A DNA stretch of 64,000 bases, taken from assembly GCA_025403435.1 (NCBI GenBank), contig CM046331.1, forward strand, positions 27,198,459 through 27,262,458, read 5' to 3'. The notes beneath the pieces were generated by a model, which saw nothing but the letters and a program-made list of their open reading frames with translations, was not told where the DNA came from and searched no databases. The position numbers and the translations under genes were made by a program. This DNA is from Artocarpus heterophyllus (taxonomy: Eukaryota > Streptophyta > Magnoliopsida > Rosales > Moraceae). Shown here piece after piece: positions 44,466-57,241 of this stretch. Each line of letters begins with the position of its first letter. Position 1 is the first letter of the stretch.

Positions 44466-44939
44466 TTTGAGATGTCCACAAGCGTAAACATTTAGCTCAA
44501 ATTAATAGCTTGAGGATTAAGGTCTATGGTTTAGTTCTTCGTATGCTGATTAAATTTACCAGCATTCAATTTTTTGGGAACAATGTTAAGAAGTGTTCAC
44601 TTACATGTGTAATGTTCTACTTGAACTTTGATGATGAGCAAGTAGTTTTACGCGGGCTATCTAAATGATAATATAGAAAATAGTTGGATTTACTCGGATA
44701 AATATAGAATTTATGATGTTGTTGCAAAATGTATCAAACCTATAGAACAAAGAAAAATCTTTTTTATCTGCATAGGTTAAAACTACTTTGCTTTTCACAT
44801 AATAATAGGTGTCATCTTAGGAGGTACACTCTATATTAGATTGAGATATATATATTTTGAGTAGACATTATAGAAGAAGTGGTATATTTTAAAGTTTTTC
44901 TGATTACTTTTTCATTTTCACTATTGTACCGTGCTCTAA

Positions 44940-45435
44940 ATTTATTTATTTTTTATTTATACCACTTTTTTTAGTTAAAAAGGTCAAAATATCTTTAGAT
45001 AATACTTGTTTACCTTACTCTAACATATAATACTCATGATCGATTATGTCTTTATACTCTTTGAAAGTTGTATGTTTTAAAGTTTCTTATAAAAGTGGTA
45101 AGATAGTATTAAGATTAAAAAATAATGCCATATAAGTAGTATTTTTCTAATTAATCCGTCAACTAGAGCATAAGATCTTTAGAGTAAATTAGGTGGTATA
45201 TCACTTTTTTAATATTTTACTGTTCCTTTTTTTTTTCTCTCTCATTCTTATTATTTCTTCCAGCCAAAAAGATGAAAATTTCCTAAGACAATATATATGT
45301 GTCTACCACTAACCCATAATATTTAAGATCAATTATGCATTATGTTGCTTTGAAATGACATGTTTTAAACCTTCTCACAAAAGTTATAAAATTGAAAAAC
45401 AAAATCATAGAAGTGGTATTTCTCGAATTGGTCAG
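44940..45435 (+). repeat. diverged direct duplication of about 240 bp
   Basis: The blocks at about 44940-45175 and 45215-45435 share the same order of words: AAAAAG-(G/A)T-(C/G)AAAAT, ACCA/ACCTTACTC-TAACA/ACCCATAAT, GAT(C/T)GATTATG/GATCAATTATG, ATGTTTTAAA and AAAAGTGGTA/AGAAGTGGTAT. AT-rich and non-coding. Confidence 0.5.
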
Positions 45436-45436
45436 G

Positions 45437-45562
45437 GAATAGTTTAAACTATTGGTTTGAAATATAAACAGTGTAAAACATTTACATGCTATAGTGTAAA
45501 GCTCTTACATGCTACAGTTCTCAAACCCAAAATGTTGATTTAAACTACTCTCTGAAACAGCT
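45437..45562. repeat. MITE, GTTTGG-type family member
   Basis: The ends AGTTTAAACTATTGG and TTTAAACTACTCTCTG are roughly inverted. The inside has the family words GTGTAAAGCTCTTACATGCTACAG. The rest of 44500-47140 is AT-rich with no recognised gene. Confidence 0.55.
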
Positions 45563-47151
45563 TAAGACTCATATTTTTCTATGCTTTTTTTTCGTTAGCC
45601 AATCAACTCTGCATCATCCTTCGCCTTCTAAAGTGCAAAATGCAAATCGCTTTTAAAAAGACCTCTAATCTTTCAAGATAAGAGCACCAACTTTCAACCA
45701 TAAACAAAAGATATTCCATTCACCGAAGGAACTCCATAATTTCCATGATCAGAAATTCAAGCATCTATCATGCAGATACTAATCTACTAATCCTGCTTTA
45801 GGGAAAAAGCAGCTCTAATAGCATCTTTGAAGCAATGCCAAATTAACGTGTTAATGTTGAATTTTAATACTTAAATAGAAAAATACTTCTATTTGATGCA
45901 ATGTTATTTTCGATGCTAAAGAATCTAACACGAAGTATAATATGTGTCAAATTTCGATTGGTAGATGTATTCACTATGTCAATGACAATTGCAACACACA
46001 AATCTTTGCTCTACGTATGCAAAATTATTGCCATATGAAAAAAATAATAAAATGGGAAGAAGTGGAGATGCCACTTGATAAGAGATACCCAATTCAAAAT
46101 ATTCCTTTCACATTATTATGCACAAAAAGTAACCCAAAATTATTAACTGGAACCCCACATAATTGATGAGTTCAACAACTTAAAAGTGGTATTATTAGAG
46201 ATCATAAAAGAAATTGTTGTTAAAATAGTATTTGTTGTCACCTATACTATTCACAATGAGAAACTAAAGCCACAAAATAAAATATAAGAATGCTACCCAT
46301 CATTCAATAGGATAATAGGATAATAAGATCACTCATTCTCCTTAAAAATGTATTTAGTTCGAGTCACCACCATCATAATAGGAGAGTACACAGGACATAC
46401 TGTCCCTAAAGTTTTATGGCTAAGCAATTCTTAAAATTGTTAATAAGAGCTCTAGTAGTCCTAAGTTCCATATTCTATAGACTTGAACTTCATAATTTTT
46501 TTCTTTTCAAAAAAAAAAAACTTTATTTTTCTCAGGATCATATATGCATTCACTCTTGAGCATATGATAACAATGGAAAAACCACCCAACCTTGAAGACA
46601 AATGAAAAGGGAGATCTATTCCACACTTGTACAAAGAAGGAAAAAAAAAATGATTGCCTTGCCAAATAAAAAAATAAACTTTTCTATGATGGATTTGTGT
46701 GTACAGCAAGTACATGAAACTGGACGTTTAGCATTAGATTCTGAAGGAGAGAGACCATCAAACAATTTTTTTCAAGGTGGACATCTTTTTTCAATCTTTC
46801 ACATCCTCACTGCTTTACACAAAACTAACTCATCACCAAAGGTTGCCATATTACATATTTTCATGCCTAATCTTCCTGCCAAAATTTTTGTCCAACCAAT
46901 TAGCAATCTCTACAGAAAAAAAAAAGAAAGAAAAAAAAAATTCTTATTTTAGCTTTAAAGCCCTCCAAATATTCCAAGGGAATTTGTTCCCTCCTACCTT
47001 TTTTTTTTTTCTTTTTTTGACCAAGGCTTATCTTGCACTATAAGGACCAAAGCACCACATAAAAGTCTCTCCACCACAATCTTAAAGCTCTGAATAAAGT
47101 TTCTTCTTCTTCTTTGGTTTTTTTTTTTTTCAAGTTTTTCTAAGTCTTGAA

Positions 47152-48953
47152 ATGAGCAGCATTCGCAGACAGATTGAGGTCCTAAAAGAGGACCAAAATG
47201 CAAAGAAATGGCGTGTTTCTCTCAGAGATATCGATGTGTTCAAACTGTTCTTGTCACAAGGCAATCCAATAGCACACAAAGTGTTTGGTGATGGGTCATT
47301 GTTCAGCCCTTTGTTGTTTGGCAAGTTTTTTGATCCTTCTGATGCTTTCCCACTTTGGGAATTTGAGTCTGAAATCTTGTTGTGTAATCTCCGGAGCCTG
47401 GGCAAAACCAGTGTTGATTGGTCCAAAACAGACCAAGATTACGTGCTTAAAGCGGAACCGCCAGATAAGTGTATAACACTTTCCCCCAACGTCTATATCA
47501 CGTTGAATAAATGTCATGTTATGTTATATATATATATTTTTTACGGTAGAAATACGATAGAACGGTCATAATGATGTTTTGTATATGTATATATAATGAA
47601 CATTGTTGATTTTTATGAACAAAGATTGTGGCTACATAATATTGTGCGAGTTAAGGAAGAAAGGGCTTTAGAATCATTATTCCGTGACTCACAAGTTAAA
47701 TATTGTAAAACTAGGGGACCCCAAAACCATATGTTCCAATGGGTTCTACTTGATTTTATGACTTGAAAGGAAAACATGTAAAGGATGGGAGATACATCAT
47801 GAGAAATTAAATGGGATTTTCATATTCAAAATAGAACAATCTAGGTGTGGACACATAACTTATTAATAGTGTGGACACATAACTTATTAATAGTGTGGAC
47901 ACATGCCATAATAATAGTGAATATTTTGAAAAGTCTAGTTTTTGATGGTAAGTGAGCATACTTTCTTAGTCCTTTCTCTTTTGAGCTAAACTCAAATTTA
48001 GTGCTCAATTATAAGTATAGTCCAAACTTTTAAAAGATCTTGGAATAAGTACTCTATCTACTAAATTATCCTAAATTAGTCCTCTTGTTGATCCGACTAT
48101 AAAATTTTTTAACAAAAAATGCATGACTTTCATCTTTATAGTCCTTCCCTAACATGTAAAATTACAAAATTAACTCATATAAAAACCCGCACATCATTCT
48201 CAAATGCCTTTTTCATTGAAATTTTGATAGTTGAATGAGCAAGAAGACTAATTTGGGATAATTTTATAGACGAGGATCTTGCGTTGAGATGTTTTAAAGT
48301 TAAGGATCAAAATGAGATTTTCATAATTTAGGAACTAAAAATGGAATTAATCCTTTTATATTAGTAGTGTAACATGAAAAATTCTAGGCTTTCTACATTT
48401 AAGAATCGAGCTCTATACATAAAGTCTGGTAGCAACGCCTATTCTAATTTCGATCTTAAATCTTAAATTTTGTATAGAGAATTTAGTTAAAATTTCTATT
48501 GCAATCTTACTTACTAAGAAAAGTTATGATTGTGCTTTCAGTCAATTAATTTAAGTTCTGTTAATGCTTTTTACTATCTCAGTTCTGCCAAAAAAAAAAA
48601 AAAAACCCTACTTGGCATAGGAAATTGGAGGTGATAATTCACAAATTTTTGAAACAGGGATTGGGAAAAACAATGTTCAAGTGTATGCTGAGAATCAGAA
48701 AGTAGTGGAGATTTGTGGGCAGTGGAATCAGCAGAGAGAGGCCAAGAACAAAGACTGGAGAAGTGGGAATTGGTGGGAATATGGTTATGTTAGGAGGCTT
48801 GAGCTGCCAGAGGATGCAGATTGGAGAAAAGTGGAGGCTTATTTGACAAACGACACACTTATAGAAATTAGAATTCCCAAGAAGACTTTGGATTGTGACT
48901 CCAGTCAAGGAAATCATGATCATGTTTCTTCTCAAAATTCTGATGAAGTGTAA
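47152..48953 (+). CDS. HSP21.7: class VI small heat-shock protein (HSP20/alpha-crystallin), non-canonical AT splice donor
   Basis: Two exons, 47152-47464 and 48658-48953, encode 202 residues. Exon 1 starts MSSIRRQIEVL and contains SLFSPLLFGKFFDPSDAFPLWEFE, typical of the plant class VI (21.7 kDa) small HSPs. Exon 2 supplies the alpha-crystallin beta strands (GIGKNNVQVYAENQKVVEICG, WWEYGYVRRLELPEDAD), closing with LIEIRIPKK; this IRIP is the conserved I-x-I motif. These proteins are ATP-independent chaperones that hold unfolded clients. The joint PG/IGKNN requires splicing after 47464, where the donor reads CAG/ATAAGT, not GTAAGT; the acceptor is GAAACAG. Neighbouring GT donors break the frame. 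Without splicing, exon 1 reads on for about 35 codons and stops, losing the alpha-crystallin domain. A TATA-like ACTATAAGG lies near 47038. The 1.19-kb intron has a three-copy 24-bp repeat. Confidence 0.88.
47845..47918. repeat. three-copy 24-bp tandem repeat in the HSP20 intron
   Basis: Units GTGTGGACACATAACTTATT plus AATA start at 47845, 47869 and 47893. The third copy diverges after GTGTGGACACAT. Copies one and two are identical. Confidence 0.95.
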
Positions 48954-51067
48954 GTATATAACTGAATACTGCTAAGAACTTGCTTATTTTGACGTACAAA
49001 GAGTGTTGTAAAAACAAAATTAACCTTTTTTTTTTTTGTGGTTGAACATATAATACTCAATAAATGGCCAAGATCATTTAGTAAAGTCAAAGTCAGAATT
49101 ATAATATCTAGTTTTAACTATTTCTTAATTTGTCATTCTTTATAAAAGTATGTTTTGAATTTTAAAAATTTACTTCAATTTTATCCTTATGACTTAGATA
49201 AAATTGAACAGAGTAACATAATTACTTTTAAATAATTATTAAAAATATTTTACATATTAAAAATATAAAAAAATCTAAAATAAAACATTAATTTTTTTTA
49301 AAAAAAGATCTTAAGTTTTTAGACTTTTTAAATTTTCAAATATTTTTTAAAAAATTTTCTAAAAACATGTATTTCACAAACAAATTAGGCTTAATTAATA
49401 ATATTTTTATCTTATCTATATGTTTTTTTAAGTTGAAAAAGTTTGCGAATAATAAAATTGAAACAAAAATTAAAATTCAAAACAAACCTTTATAGTTTCT
49501 AAAACAAAATTACAAATTGAGAAATAATGAAAAATATGAGGTAAGTTATGTAATTAACCCAAATTTTACAACAAGTGCTTTCAACTACAATATGTATAGA
49601 TTAGATTTTGTCAACGTGTGCTAGATCCAATCACTCAAACATCATGATGAATAAGCATATCTATAATACACATTAGAGGTTTGGGAACTTCGGACTATAG
49701 CTATAACAATTCAAATTCTGTGAGACAAAAATACTAGCAAAATTACTTCAAACTAGGTATTTTGAAAACATATTATTCAAACTACAAAGTTATAAGTTAA
49801 AACCAATAGTGTTACAATATTTTTTTACAAAATTTAAATTTTAAACTAACTTTAGTTCGAGCTATTTTTCTAAACGGTCTCTCAATGAAATTGCATAACT
49901 CTAGACTATTGAATTATATAAAAAGTCATTAAAATCTAACATGGTATATAAATTTAGTGAAACTTGATAAGGATCTGTGGCTATTTAGAACTACATACTA
50001 CAAGCAGAGTTTTTTATTTTTATTTTTTTACTCTAACATAGAGTCTCTCTATTAAAATAAGGTACCCTTTATTCAATTAAAACAAGCTCATATGAAACAT
50101 GGATATTAGCGTTTTATGATGTAACAATCAATCTTAAGCAAGAGTTTTTTTGCTGTAGACTTAAACCAGAGTTTGCAACTTTAGAGAGAGAGAGAGATGA
50201 ACAAGATCTCTACTATTTTGTAACCTTTTTAAAATAAGCTCTTAGTTTTATTTAAATGTCAAAAAAGAAAATACAGATATCTTGATCAAACTTCAAGGTA
50301 GCTACTGCTTAATCATGCATGTTTGGAACTCAGGACATTTGTGAGTCCTCGCTCATGCAAAGGATGAAAAATTAATCCCAAGTGATGCTTCATCAACGAA
50401 ATCCATTCATTTTTCTGTTTAGTTGTTAGGAGAGATTCTAGTATATCTTATTTAATTAATTACTATACTAATAAAGAGATGAAGATAATATTTAATAAAG
50501 AAAAACAAACTAAATAAACGAGATTCTAACCAACAAATAAACTTTCTCCAATTCTAAACAATGATGGGTATGAGATAATTCAGAAATTTTCATAGTATCT
50601 ATATATTAATTTTCTGGGCTCCTCTTAAATCTGATTTTGGATTTTTAATTAATTTTAGGTAAATTTAATTTTGGATTGACTGTAGTGCAAAATCTGTTTC
50701 ACATAAATCTTTTATTATGGGTGGATCAAAGCTAAAATAAGAAATAAACAACAAAGCAAGTGTTGCTTAATTAGACAATAATCTCCATTAGCAGAAACAG
50801 AAAAAGGCAATACCTTAGCAAAAGGCAGAAAAAAATTAAAAAAAAATAAATAAAAGAAAACAGCAACAAGGACATTATTTCGACCAAATATTTCCTTCCT
50901 CTATTTACCTGTCTTTGAGAGCCCATTAACCAAAAGCCATCGTGAACTTATGAATTGAAAGTTCCAAAATAAGAACTAAAAATAGATTAATGTGTTTATT
51001 TGAGCCAAAAAAAAAAAAAACTATGATTAGTGTGTAATCAATCATATTTTGTCAAATTATTTATGAG

Positions 51068-51208
51068 CTGTTTGGCAAGAGTGGTCTTAAGTATAAAGCT
51101 TTCATATGCTACAGTAAAAAGAAAAAAAAATTGTTGCAGTGTAAAGCTTTTACATACTATAGTAAAAACAGTTTTAACTAATGGTTCTCACCACCATGCC
51201 AAACACCC
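51068..51208. repeat. MITE, best-preserved GTTTGG-type copy
   Basis: The left end CTGTTTGGCAAGAGTGGT pairs with the right end ACCACCATGCCAAACACC. The inside holds two head-to-head TAAAGCTTT(C/T)ACAT...CTA(C/T)AGT blocks, giving a hairpin-like element of about 140 bp. Confidence 0.75.
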
Positions 51209-53718
51209 TATTAATAAAGGAGCATGAAAAAGTTAATTAGAGAACATATCAAATTTGTAAAATAATGTGACATAATTTGGTTGGTTAAATATCATTTTAA
51301 ACACCAAAATTTGACACATAAATTAACTTTCTTTGGAGCCAGTATAGGACGAGTGGGGACTTATCTTTTTTTTTTTTTTTCCTTCAAATGTTCTATATAG
51401 ATGTATGTATCTATCAGATTGTATCGTTACAAATAGCCGCCACTGAATTATAGCTCCCAAATTTAAAAGACTCGCTCTCAATCGATATTAAAAGAAAAAA
51501 CACTTAATCTAGTTTAATACCCCTGCGTCCTATACATGATAAAGGCCTTTATTTTTTATATAAAAACAAATGAAAAAATAAAATTTACCTTTTTCCTTCT
51601 TTTTCCTCCTCTATATGACTCTTCTACTGCTTTTTTTTTTTTTTTTAATCTTGTCTCATGTCTTATATGTAGTATCAGAGACATAGAGACATAAAGAGTA
51701 GAATGGAGAGAAAAAATAACAAAAAAAATCCTCACCTTTTATACGATATCAGCCAAGAGTGCAAACAAAAGAGTCCTTTTGGTGGTGTTTTTAAAATAGG
51801 TAAAAATGATTTCGTTTTACAAAATAAGAAGTTTTGGATAATGGTGCTGAGAATTGTTCTTATAGTGAGAATGTTGTTTGTTAAATACCTAACATTCAAT
51901 TGTTTATATATTCATTTTAAAAAAACATTCATTCTAAATTTCTAACATTTTCAATGCATAAAATTTTGTCGAAAACAATTGTACTACATTAATATATATT
52001 GATTTTGATTAAATTTTTTGTTTTAGTTATTAGCCTCCACTAATTAAAATTTCTGGCTCTGTCCTTGGACTCTTTAACGATACTAAATAAAAAAACAAAA
52101 AAATAATTTTATATGCAGAGCAATTATGCTTTAATTAATTATATAAAGGTCGGGTCATAATACCTACAAAATACAACTGTTTTGTTCCATCAACAATCAA
52201 TTATATGTTTCCCATACAATAATATATGTCTCAGAAAAATTGATATAGTCTGCACAAAATATAAAATTATCGACTCAACCAAAATATTGAAGAGAAATTA
52301 TTGAACCATAAATTTCTTTTTCATTCTCTTGTTGGTTTCTTAGATACATAACACTTCAACAGTTGGACCCAGTTTTGTTGGTTTTAGATGCTGATTTGGT
52401 CAACAGCAAATACAATGACACATCTTATATTTAAAAACTCTTTATATGCATATACATGTATATATATATATATATAGGTGTCCCTAATTAATGACAGTCC
52501 TAACAGTTTTTTAAGGACTTATGGGTGCCCAGTCAATTTTTCTATCTGAAACGTACCAAACAAATTATAGGATATAACTCATCATACCTAATATTGTAGG
52601 AGTTAATTCCCAAAAACATATAAAAAGAGCCCTATACTTCTGACTTTAATGTGAGACCTTCTATCATCTTTACATTGGATCATATTTAAGCACGCACTTT
52701 ACTTGAAGGAGCAGCAATTGCCACTTTCATTAAAATTCCTTTTTTTTTCATTTAATGTGTTTTGGTGGTACATTAAATAGCAAAAAAAGTATTATATAAA
52801 TATTGCCATGACAAAATGACCCAATGTTCATATTAGATAATTCATTTTTGCTTCTGGAATTCCTTTTTTTTTTTTAATTTTTTAATTCACACACAAACCT
52901 CATAGTATGGAGAAGTTTCACAAATGTAAGTGTCACAAATGATGTGCACCAACATAGAAATTAGAATCAATCTTACAAATTAATTGTTACCCCAAAAGGG
53001 TATTGTTATTTTTTATTTTTTGGGAAATTACAAAAAGGATATTGTTATCAATATTAGAATTAGGCTAAAAGAACTAATTCTCTTGTCTTTATTCCATTTG
53101 GCAAAGCAAAAGGTTCTGATTGCATTAAGCTGGAAAGTGATATAAAACATATCTTATTTTGAGCTTCAAATAACTTTCTATAGTTTTTTTTTTTATTTTT
53201 ATTAGACAGATCAACAGGTTTGGCATAAAACCTTGTCTAAGGAAGAGGGAGGAAGGGGACAATTTTGATAAACATGGATAAAGAGGAAGTTTCCCAAAAG
53301 GATTGGAGAAAAAAAAGGCTACAAAATGGAGGAAGATGTGCACCAAGAAATGAAAAGAAAACACCAACAAATCGCTTGGACTATGTGGGAATTTTCTTAC
53401 AGAAAGTTTTACCCTTTCGTCTGTTACCGTACCATATAAGTAAAATAGGGTGAAAAAGTTTTTTATGGGAAAATAGGTGATAAATTCTTGACCCCCATCT
53501 GACGCAAGAGAAAATTAGTTGTTTAATACTAAGAAAAGGTGGGAAAGTTGTAGAGGGCCTTAGGTTAAGGTGTGCAAAAGTTGGAGACAGGAATATAACA
53601 TTATTTAATTTAACTTTTGTCTTGCAAACCCCGCCAAAAAAAGAGTTTTCTGCAAAAAGACGTTATTAGCCTAACTTCTCATCTATAGGCAAAAAACTAG
53701 TGAACAAATTTTATAACA

Positions 53719-53890
53719 CGTTTAATATTATCAATTTTAACTAAAATATTTTAATTATTATACTGTAAAGCTTTTATATATTATAATATTTTAAAAAATA
53801 AACTATAGTATAAACTCTCATATGCTACAATATTTTTAAACTAAATTTGGTTCAAATTATTAGTTTGAACTAAGGCTCCTATTAAACTTT
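53719..53890. repeat. MITE, GTTTGG-type family member
   Basis: The ends CGTTTAATATTATC and CCTATTAAACTTTT are inverted. The inside has ACTGTAAAGCTTTTATATA and AAACTCTCATATGCTACA. Non-coding. Confidence 0.55.
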
Positions 53891-54050
53891 TCCCCGTATT
53901 TTTAGTATTTATAACAATGTGGCTCTTGAATTTTAGTACGTAACGTCCGTCGTCTTTAGTTTAGAAAACCACAGTTTATAGATGGTTATATCATGTGTCA
54001 ATGTATGAATTGACAAATTATAAATGCTCGGTATTAAATGATAGATTTAC

Positions 54051-54874
54051 CTAGGGGTGAACGGCGGGCGGTTTGATGGTTTTTGGGCAGGTGCGGTGCG
54101 GTTTTTTTAGATGGCGGGTTAGCGATTAACCAACCTGCAAACTGCCACCACATGGCGGGCGGTTTTGGTTTGGTTTTTGATGGTTGCGGGCGGGTGTGGG
54201 TGGGTTAAGGCGGTTTAGACTTATGCTATTGCGCAATATAAGTTTTTGGACCTTTTTTTTAAAAAGTGAAAAAATTTTGTAGAAAATATAAGATGATAAT
54301 ACATAAAGCATTCCCAACAAGTTTGATGCTTAAAGACAGTGACCATATTCAAAAGTACAAATTAAGAAACATAATCATTCACTGCAACAAGAAACATCAA
54401 CTACTCTAAAGTGATAAATAAAGTCAAGAGTCTATAAAAATTAAAGCCTATTCACTGGGTTCGAAAATAATAGAATGCTGCAAATGAAATGATGAACAAA
54501 GTCAAGTGTTCTTTTTCTTTTAGGGCTTTCTCTACTAATTTACTTGATTTGAATTTTGATCACTTCATAAAATAATAGGAGAATTTCTAATTTCTAATAT
54601 GTCAAGATGCAGCCGAGCCCATGCTTGAAGTGTTAGATTGTTCAACCATCTCTAAAATAAGAACAAAATCAAATAAATGATAAGTTTTTTTAAAAAAATA
54701 TATAGGCGGACGGGTGTGGGTTGAACCTGCCCTCAAAAACTTAAAACCAAACCCGCCCACCGAATATATTGAACCCGCCCATCAGTGGGTTGCTAACGTA
54801 AACTCGTTTTTTTTTAGATGGACGGGCGAGGGCGCGGGCGGTTGGCGGGTGCGGGGCGGTTTTTGTACAGCCCT
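54051..54874. mobile_element. non-autonomous hAT-like DNA transposon, 824 bp, 8-bp TSD AGATTTAC
   Basis: AGATTTAC flanks both sides (54043-54050, 54875-54882). The ends are short imperfect inverted repeats: CTAGGGGTGAAC on the left, and GTACAGCCCT on the right (inverted: AGGGCTGTAC). Both terminal zones are packed with GGCGGGCGG and GCGGGTG words, very GC-rich against the local AT-rich DNA, while the middle is AT-rich. There is no transposase ORF. An 8-bp target duplication with AGGG termini fits hAT. Confidence 0.75.
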
Positions 54875-56414
54875 AGATTTACCTTTATAATAAGAATTGA
54901 TAAGAAACTTTAAGAAAATTACATGTAATTTGAATTTAAAATTATTTTAAAACATATATTTAATTATAATTGAAAGAATTTTCTTTGACAAAAACTAAAA
55001 GAAAAAATTAAAACTATTATTCTTTGTAAAAAAATAATATTTCCCTATTTCCTACTCTATAAATTGCATGGAATCCTGGTGTGGTTGCACAATGTCCCAA
55101 GTAGGGGGGTGTATGTTCCTATAGGTCGTGCTCAATGGAGAAGGGGCACACATGGGGAATACAATGTTGCGTAGGGTGGGGCTTTGGATGTAAAAGAGGA
55201 GTAGACGCATACAATATTTGAATTCTCGACATAGATGTTATTTGTTGGTTTTTATTTTTTAGAGATTAGGAGTGTAAGAGGAATATTTTTGTTAATAAAA
55301 GGATCATCTTAAGATGATCATCTCGTGATTACTGAGAACTAATTAATTACTATATTGATAGATTGCAACGGATTTTATAATTTGATTTCAAGTTTGCAAC
55401 TGCTATTTTTTCTTTTTCTTCGTTTCAGATTAGAAAATAGAAAAATAGAGGGGATTTGCATCTTTTTGCCAAGGAAATCTTAGTTTCTGAGTCATGTGCA
55501 TCACACATTATGATTCTCATCAAAAAATTAAGGGAAGGACAATATTTATTACAATTTTCAAGTCTAGTAAAACAAAGGTTACATTTTTACAAGGTAGGGC
55601 AAAAAGCTAAAATTTGTCCAAAATAATCATACAAAGGATGAAAAGTAATTTTTCTTATTTTTTACAAATAGGGTATTTTTCATTTCAGCCTAAACAAATA
55701 AATTCTCAAATCCTTCCTTCAAAAAAAAAAAAAGAAACCATAGAGGATGTCATCATGCTCTCCTTTTTTTTTTTCTTTTTTCTTTTTTCTTTTTGATACA
55801 TTAATGAATCTATTATTGATGTCAACTTTTTGTGTGTCTGAATGCTTCCTCTATATGTGGGTTTTAAAGGGTAGAAAAAAAATGATAAAAAAATAGCTAA
55901 AACAAAGTGTGAAGTTATAACTAGATTATTATCCGAAGAGATGAAACTTAAATAGATCGAAATCTAACTTATAGCACTGATTCTACCATTAGATTTTAAG
56001 AAATCACCCTCAAATTTTTTTTTTTTTAAGAAATCTCTATGATAAAAATGTATCAACTGATACTAGAGAACTTCCTTGATATGGACTGGTCAATGACATT
56101 TGAACTAAATCATGGTGTAACAATCCATTCTCCACTAATAAAATCTTCTAATTTATCTTTTGATGATTAAAAAAAACATACAAATAATTTTCTAGATTTC
56201 ATTTATTTTGTTGCCAACAAAATATATCCTAGCGTTTTTCTTCAAATAACAAACTAAAATATTTGAATAATGAAAAAAAAACTTTGAATAGAAATGTAAC
56301 TTGCCTAAGCTTTTCTTAAATTAGATCCATGCACGTTAGAAAACAAACCAATCTGAACCATAGACCTAATTTTACTTACTATAAATGGTACTTTTATATT
56401 ATTTTAGTAAAAGA

Positions 56415-56575
56415 GTGTTTGGTAAAAGTTGGTTTGGATCACTTTTTCAGTTATAAACAGTGTAAAACTCTCACATGTTACAATAACAATAAAAAAAATC
56501 ACTATAGTGTAAAGCTCTCATATACTACAGTAAAAATAGTTTTAATCAACGAATCTAACCACCCTACCAAACTTT
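56415..56575. repeat. MITE, GTTTGG-type family member
   Basis: The left end GTGTTTGGTAAAAGTTGG pairs with the right end CTAACCACCCTACCAAACTT. The inside has GTGTAAAACTCTCACATGTTACA and GTGTAAAGCTCTCATATACTACAG. Confidence 0.7.
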
Positions 56576-57200
56576 AGAGCTATCTAACTATCCTTTCCTT
56601 TAATTTCCAGCAAATATTCTATGGGTGTCTTATAATTCATCCAATCATTTCCTAACAACTTTTTTTTTTCCATTTTTCTTTCTTTTTTTTTTTCTCGATT
56701 TATTGCACATCTTTATTGTTCTAATTCCATTATTAACTGCTGTGTGCAACGCAATCCAAATTGTACAAGGTAATGGTGGGTCGGTTTTTATTAGTCAAGG
56801 TTTGGTCGGTGTTTGACACAGCTTGGTTTCTTTTATTTTAATATATTTAAATTCTGGCACAGAAAAATATAATTATGTGTTCCTTTTCTTGCAATTATCT
56901 GTACTAGTATTATTATAATTCCTTTTATCATGACTCAAAGTTTTAGAGAAAATACTAAAATAATCAAGTCAAAAAGAAGGCAAAATAATAATAAATAAAA
57001 AGGAAAATATTACTCTGACAAATTCAAGTAAACTCCAAAATTTTCCAATAAAATGATGGCCAAGTAGATGACTTCCAATTAGAAGAAAGATAAATTATAT
57101 GTAATAGATTTTTCGTTTATAAAATTCTTTCCTATGGACTTCCTTGGTCCATGCTTCCATTAGGATGGTGACATTGCACTTCCCCTAAATGAAAGCTACT

Positions 57201-57202
<2 letters not shown>

Positions 57203-57238
<36 letters not shown>
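57203..57238. repeat. TA microsatellite
   Basis: An uninterrupted TA run of about 36 bp. Another TA run lies in a kinesin intron near 59739-59760. Confidence 0.95.

Positions 57239-57241
<3 letters not shown>

Larger units (their letters stand above)
48954..54042. other. gene-poor AT-rich intergenic DNA with MITEs
   Basis: No gene recognised. It contains MITE copies (51068-51208, 53719-53890) and partial MITE-like words near 49680-49880. Homopolymer T runs occur at 51367-51380 and 51631-51646, an AT repeat near 52458, and a poorly resolved region near 53210-53460. Short ORFs here show no domain and read like chance. Confidence 0.45.
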
